This document shows positions 63,046-64,000 of a DNA stretch of 64,000 bases, piece after piece. The stretch covers positions 37,469 through 101,468 of the forward strand of contig JAAVFL010000025.1 of assembly GCA_014800795.1 (NCBI GenBank), given 5' to 3'. This DNA comes from Bacteroidales bacterium (GTDB lineage Bacteria; Bacteroidota; Bacteroidia; Bacteroidales; Muribaculaceae). The translations under genes were made by a program, and so were the position numbers. The notes under the pieces were generated by a model. The model worked only from the letters and a program-made list of their open reading frames with translations, made no database searches and was not told where the DNA came from. Numbering within the stretch: the first letter of the stretch is position 1; the number at the start of each line of letters is the position of its first letter.

Positions 63046-64000
63046 ATGCGCAAAAATAGTCATTTTGGTGGACAGCCGCTCTATGGTCAGGTGATAAAAT
63101 TGCTTGACAAATCAAAAATTCTTCAGTTCAGCCGTGAAAACAGCGGAGAGAGGTACACCAAACGCTTCAATTGCTGGATTCACCTGGTTGTGATGCTTTA
63201 TGCCGTTATCATGCGTTTCGACTCACTGTGCGAGATAACAGCCAGTCTGCTTGCTGAGACGCGCAAATTGTCACATTTAGGCATCACATTCAAGATAGGA
63301 CGCAGTACTTTGGCTGACGCCAATAAAAGACGTTCCGAAGCTATATTCGAGGCCATATATCGCGATTTATACGCTACTTACCGTCATACTCTTTCCTCGG
63401 ACAGCCGAAGCCGTAAGACCCCAAAATGGATGAAACGGCTGCAGATTATCGATTCCACTACCATCACACGGTTCTCAAACCTTCTTTTCAAGGGAGTCGG
63501 ACGTCATCCAAAGACTGGGAAAAAGAAGGGCGGAATCAAGGTCATACCGTCATCCATGCCAACGAAGGTGTGCCGTCAGATATAAAGTTCACCTCAGCCG
63601 CTACAAATGACTCCTTCATGCTCAAAACTACGACCTTGAGCAAAGGCGACATAATGGCAATGGACCGCGCATATATCTACTATGAAAAAACCCAGCAGCT
63701 TACGGAGCGCGGCGTGATATACGTCACTAAAACGAAGAAGAACCTGAAATACAGCATATTATAAGATATCATGTATCATACCCCTGATGGGCTAATGGAG
63801 GTTAGGATACAGGATGTGGAGTTTGTAAAGCATGTTGAAGGCGGAGAGGCAATTCACCATAAATCGCGCATAATCACTTATGTGGATGTCAAGAAGTACA
63901 AACTGATATCGCTGCTGACTAACGATATGGAGTCAGACCCCGAAGAAATCATCGCCATATACCACCAACGATGGGAAATCGAACTGCTTTTCAAGCAGAT
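63046..64000 (+). pseudogene. IS4-family transposase (DUF4372 type), broken, continues past window end
   Basis: The N-terminal DUF4372 domain begins at 63046 (GQPLYGQVIKLLDKSKI). The DDE residues appear in IIDSTTI and MAMDRAYIYYE, and the IS4 signature YHQRWEIELLFKQ (Y-x2-R-x3-E-x6-K) at 63960-64000. The frame is lost near 63540, where one base is missing (IKV should continue HTVIHANEG). A TAA at 63762-63764 then interrupts the second frame, which continues in the same register as DIMYHTPDGLMEV. Two independent lesions make it inactive. The right end and right inverted repeat lie beyond the window. Confidence 0.85.

Noticed and set aside
63046..63764. Programmed frameshift in the IS transposase
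   Set aside because: A separate in-frame stop at 63762 follows, and there is no slippery A-run at the break; decay is simpler.
1..64000. CRISPR array, prophage or conjugation genes
   Set aside because: No regularly spaced repeats, cas, capsid, relaxase or intact integrase genes were seen.

Overview
The window looks like a chromosomal segment of a gut-type Bacteroidales bacterium. The evidence is SusC/SusD pairs, a hybrid two-component regulator, a Rel protein and long IspG of Bacteroidetes type, type-IX-like C-terminal tails, and promoters of the Bacteroidetes form (TTTG, about 20 bases, then TAnnTTTG) in front of tetR, the MATE gene and tRNA-Lys. A Muribaculaceae or Bacteroidaceae-like host is likely, but this is inference; nothing here fixes the genus.

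Layout. 1-1344: 3' part of an MFS permease. 1444-8020 (minus): a seven-gene efflux operon, tetR-tolC-hlyD-two ABC ATPases-two ABC-2 permeases, in the same order as E. coli cecR-ybhGFSR but with an outer-membrane TolC gene added and the YbhF double ATPase split into two genes. 8143-9506 (minus): metallo-hydrolase and FrnE/DsbA-like gene. 9796-11145 (plus): MATE transporter. 11238-11514: decayed iron alcohol dehydrogenase. 11679-12506: secreted decarboxylase-like/cupin protein. 12606-24223 (minus): housekeeping run of M16 peptidase, ispG, purE, PAP2-like, rpoN, HD protein, folB, lipoprotein, a Rel (p)ppGpp synthetase with a dead hydrolase site, and an MlaF/MlaE pair. 24367-24443: tRNA-Ala.

24609-61015 is one large polysaccharide utilisation locus (PUL) of about 36 kb. 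The minus arm holds GH76, a SusE-position lipoprotein, SusD, SusC, a TIG/NHL surface protein, a glutaminase-A-like (DUF4964/5127/4965/1793) protein, a 1589-residue GH78 protein, a hybrid two-component regulator and a 914-residue secreted two-module protein. The plus arm holds a 1508-residue fusion of the glutaminase-A-like protein with a GH2 enzyme, a second GH76, a third glutaminase-A-like lipoprotein, GH92 and GH43. GH76 (endo-alpha-1,6-mannanase) plus GH92 (alpha-mannosidase) point to an alpha-mannan backbone. GH78, GH43 and GH2 point to rhamnose, arabinose or galactofuranose decorations, so a fungal rhamnomannan or galactomannan is my best guess for the substrate. The three paralogous glutaminase-A-like proteins, one fused to GH2, are the most novel part of the window.

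61209-61778 (minus): a pterin-synthase-fold protein with a zinc ribbon and without the usual catalytic Cys. 62156-62228: tRNA-Lys. The rest, to 64000, is a decayed accessory region: non-coding debris, a small GNAT protein, and an IS4-family transposase broken by a frameshift and a stop codon that runs off the window.
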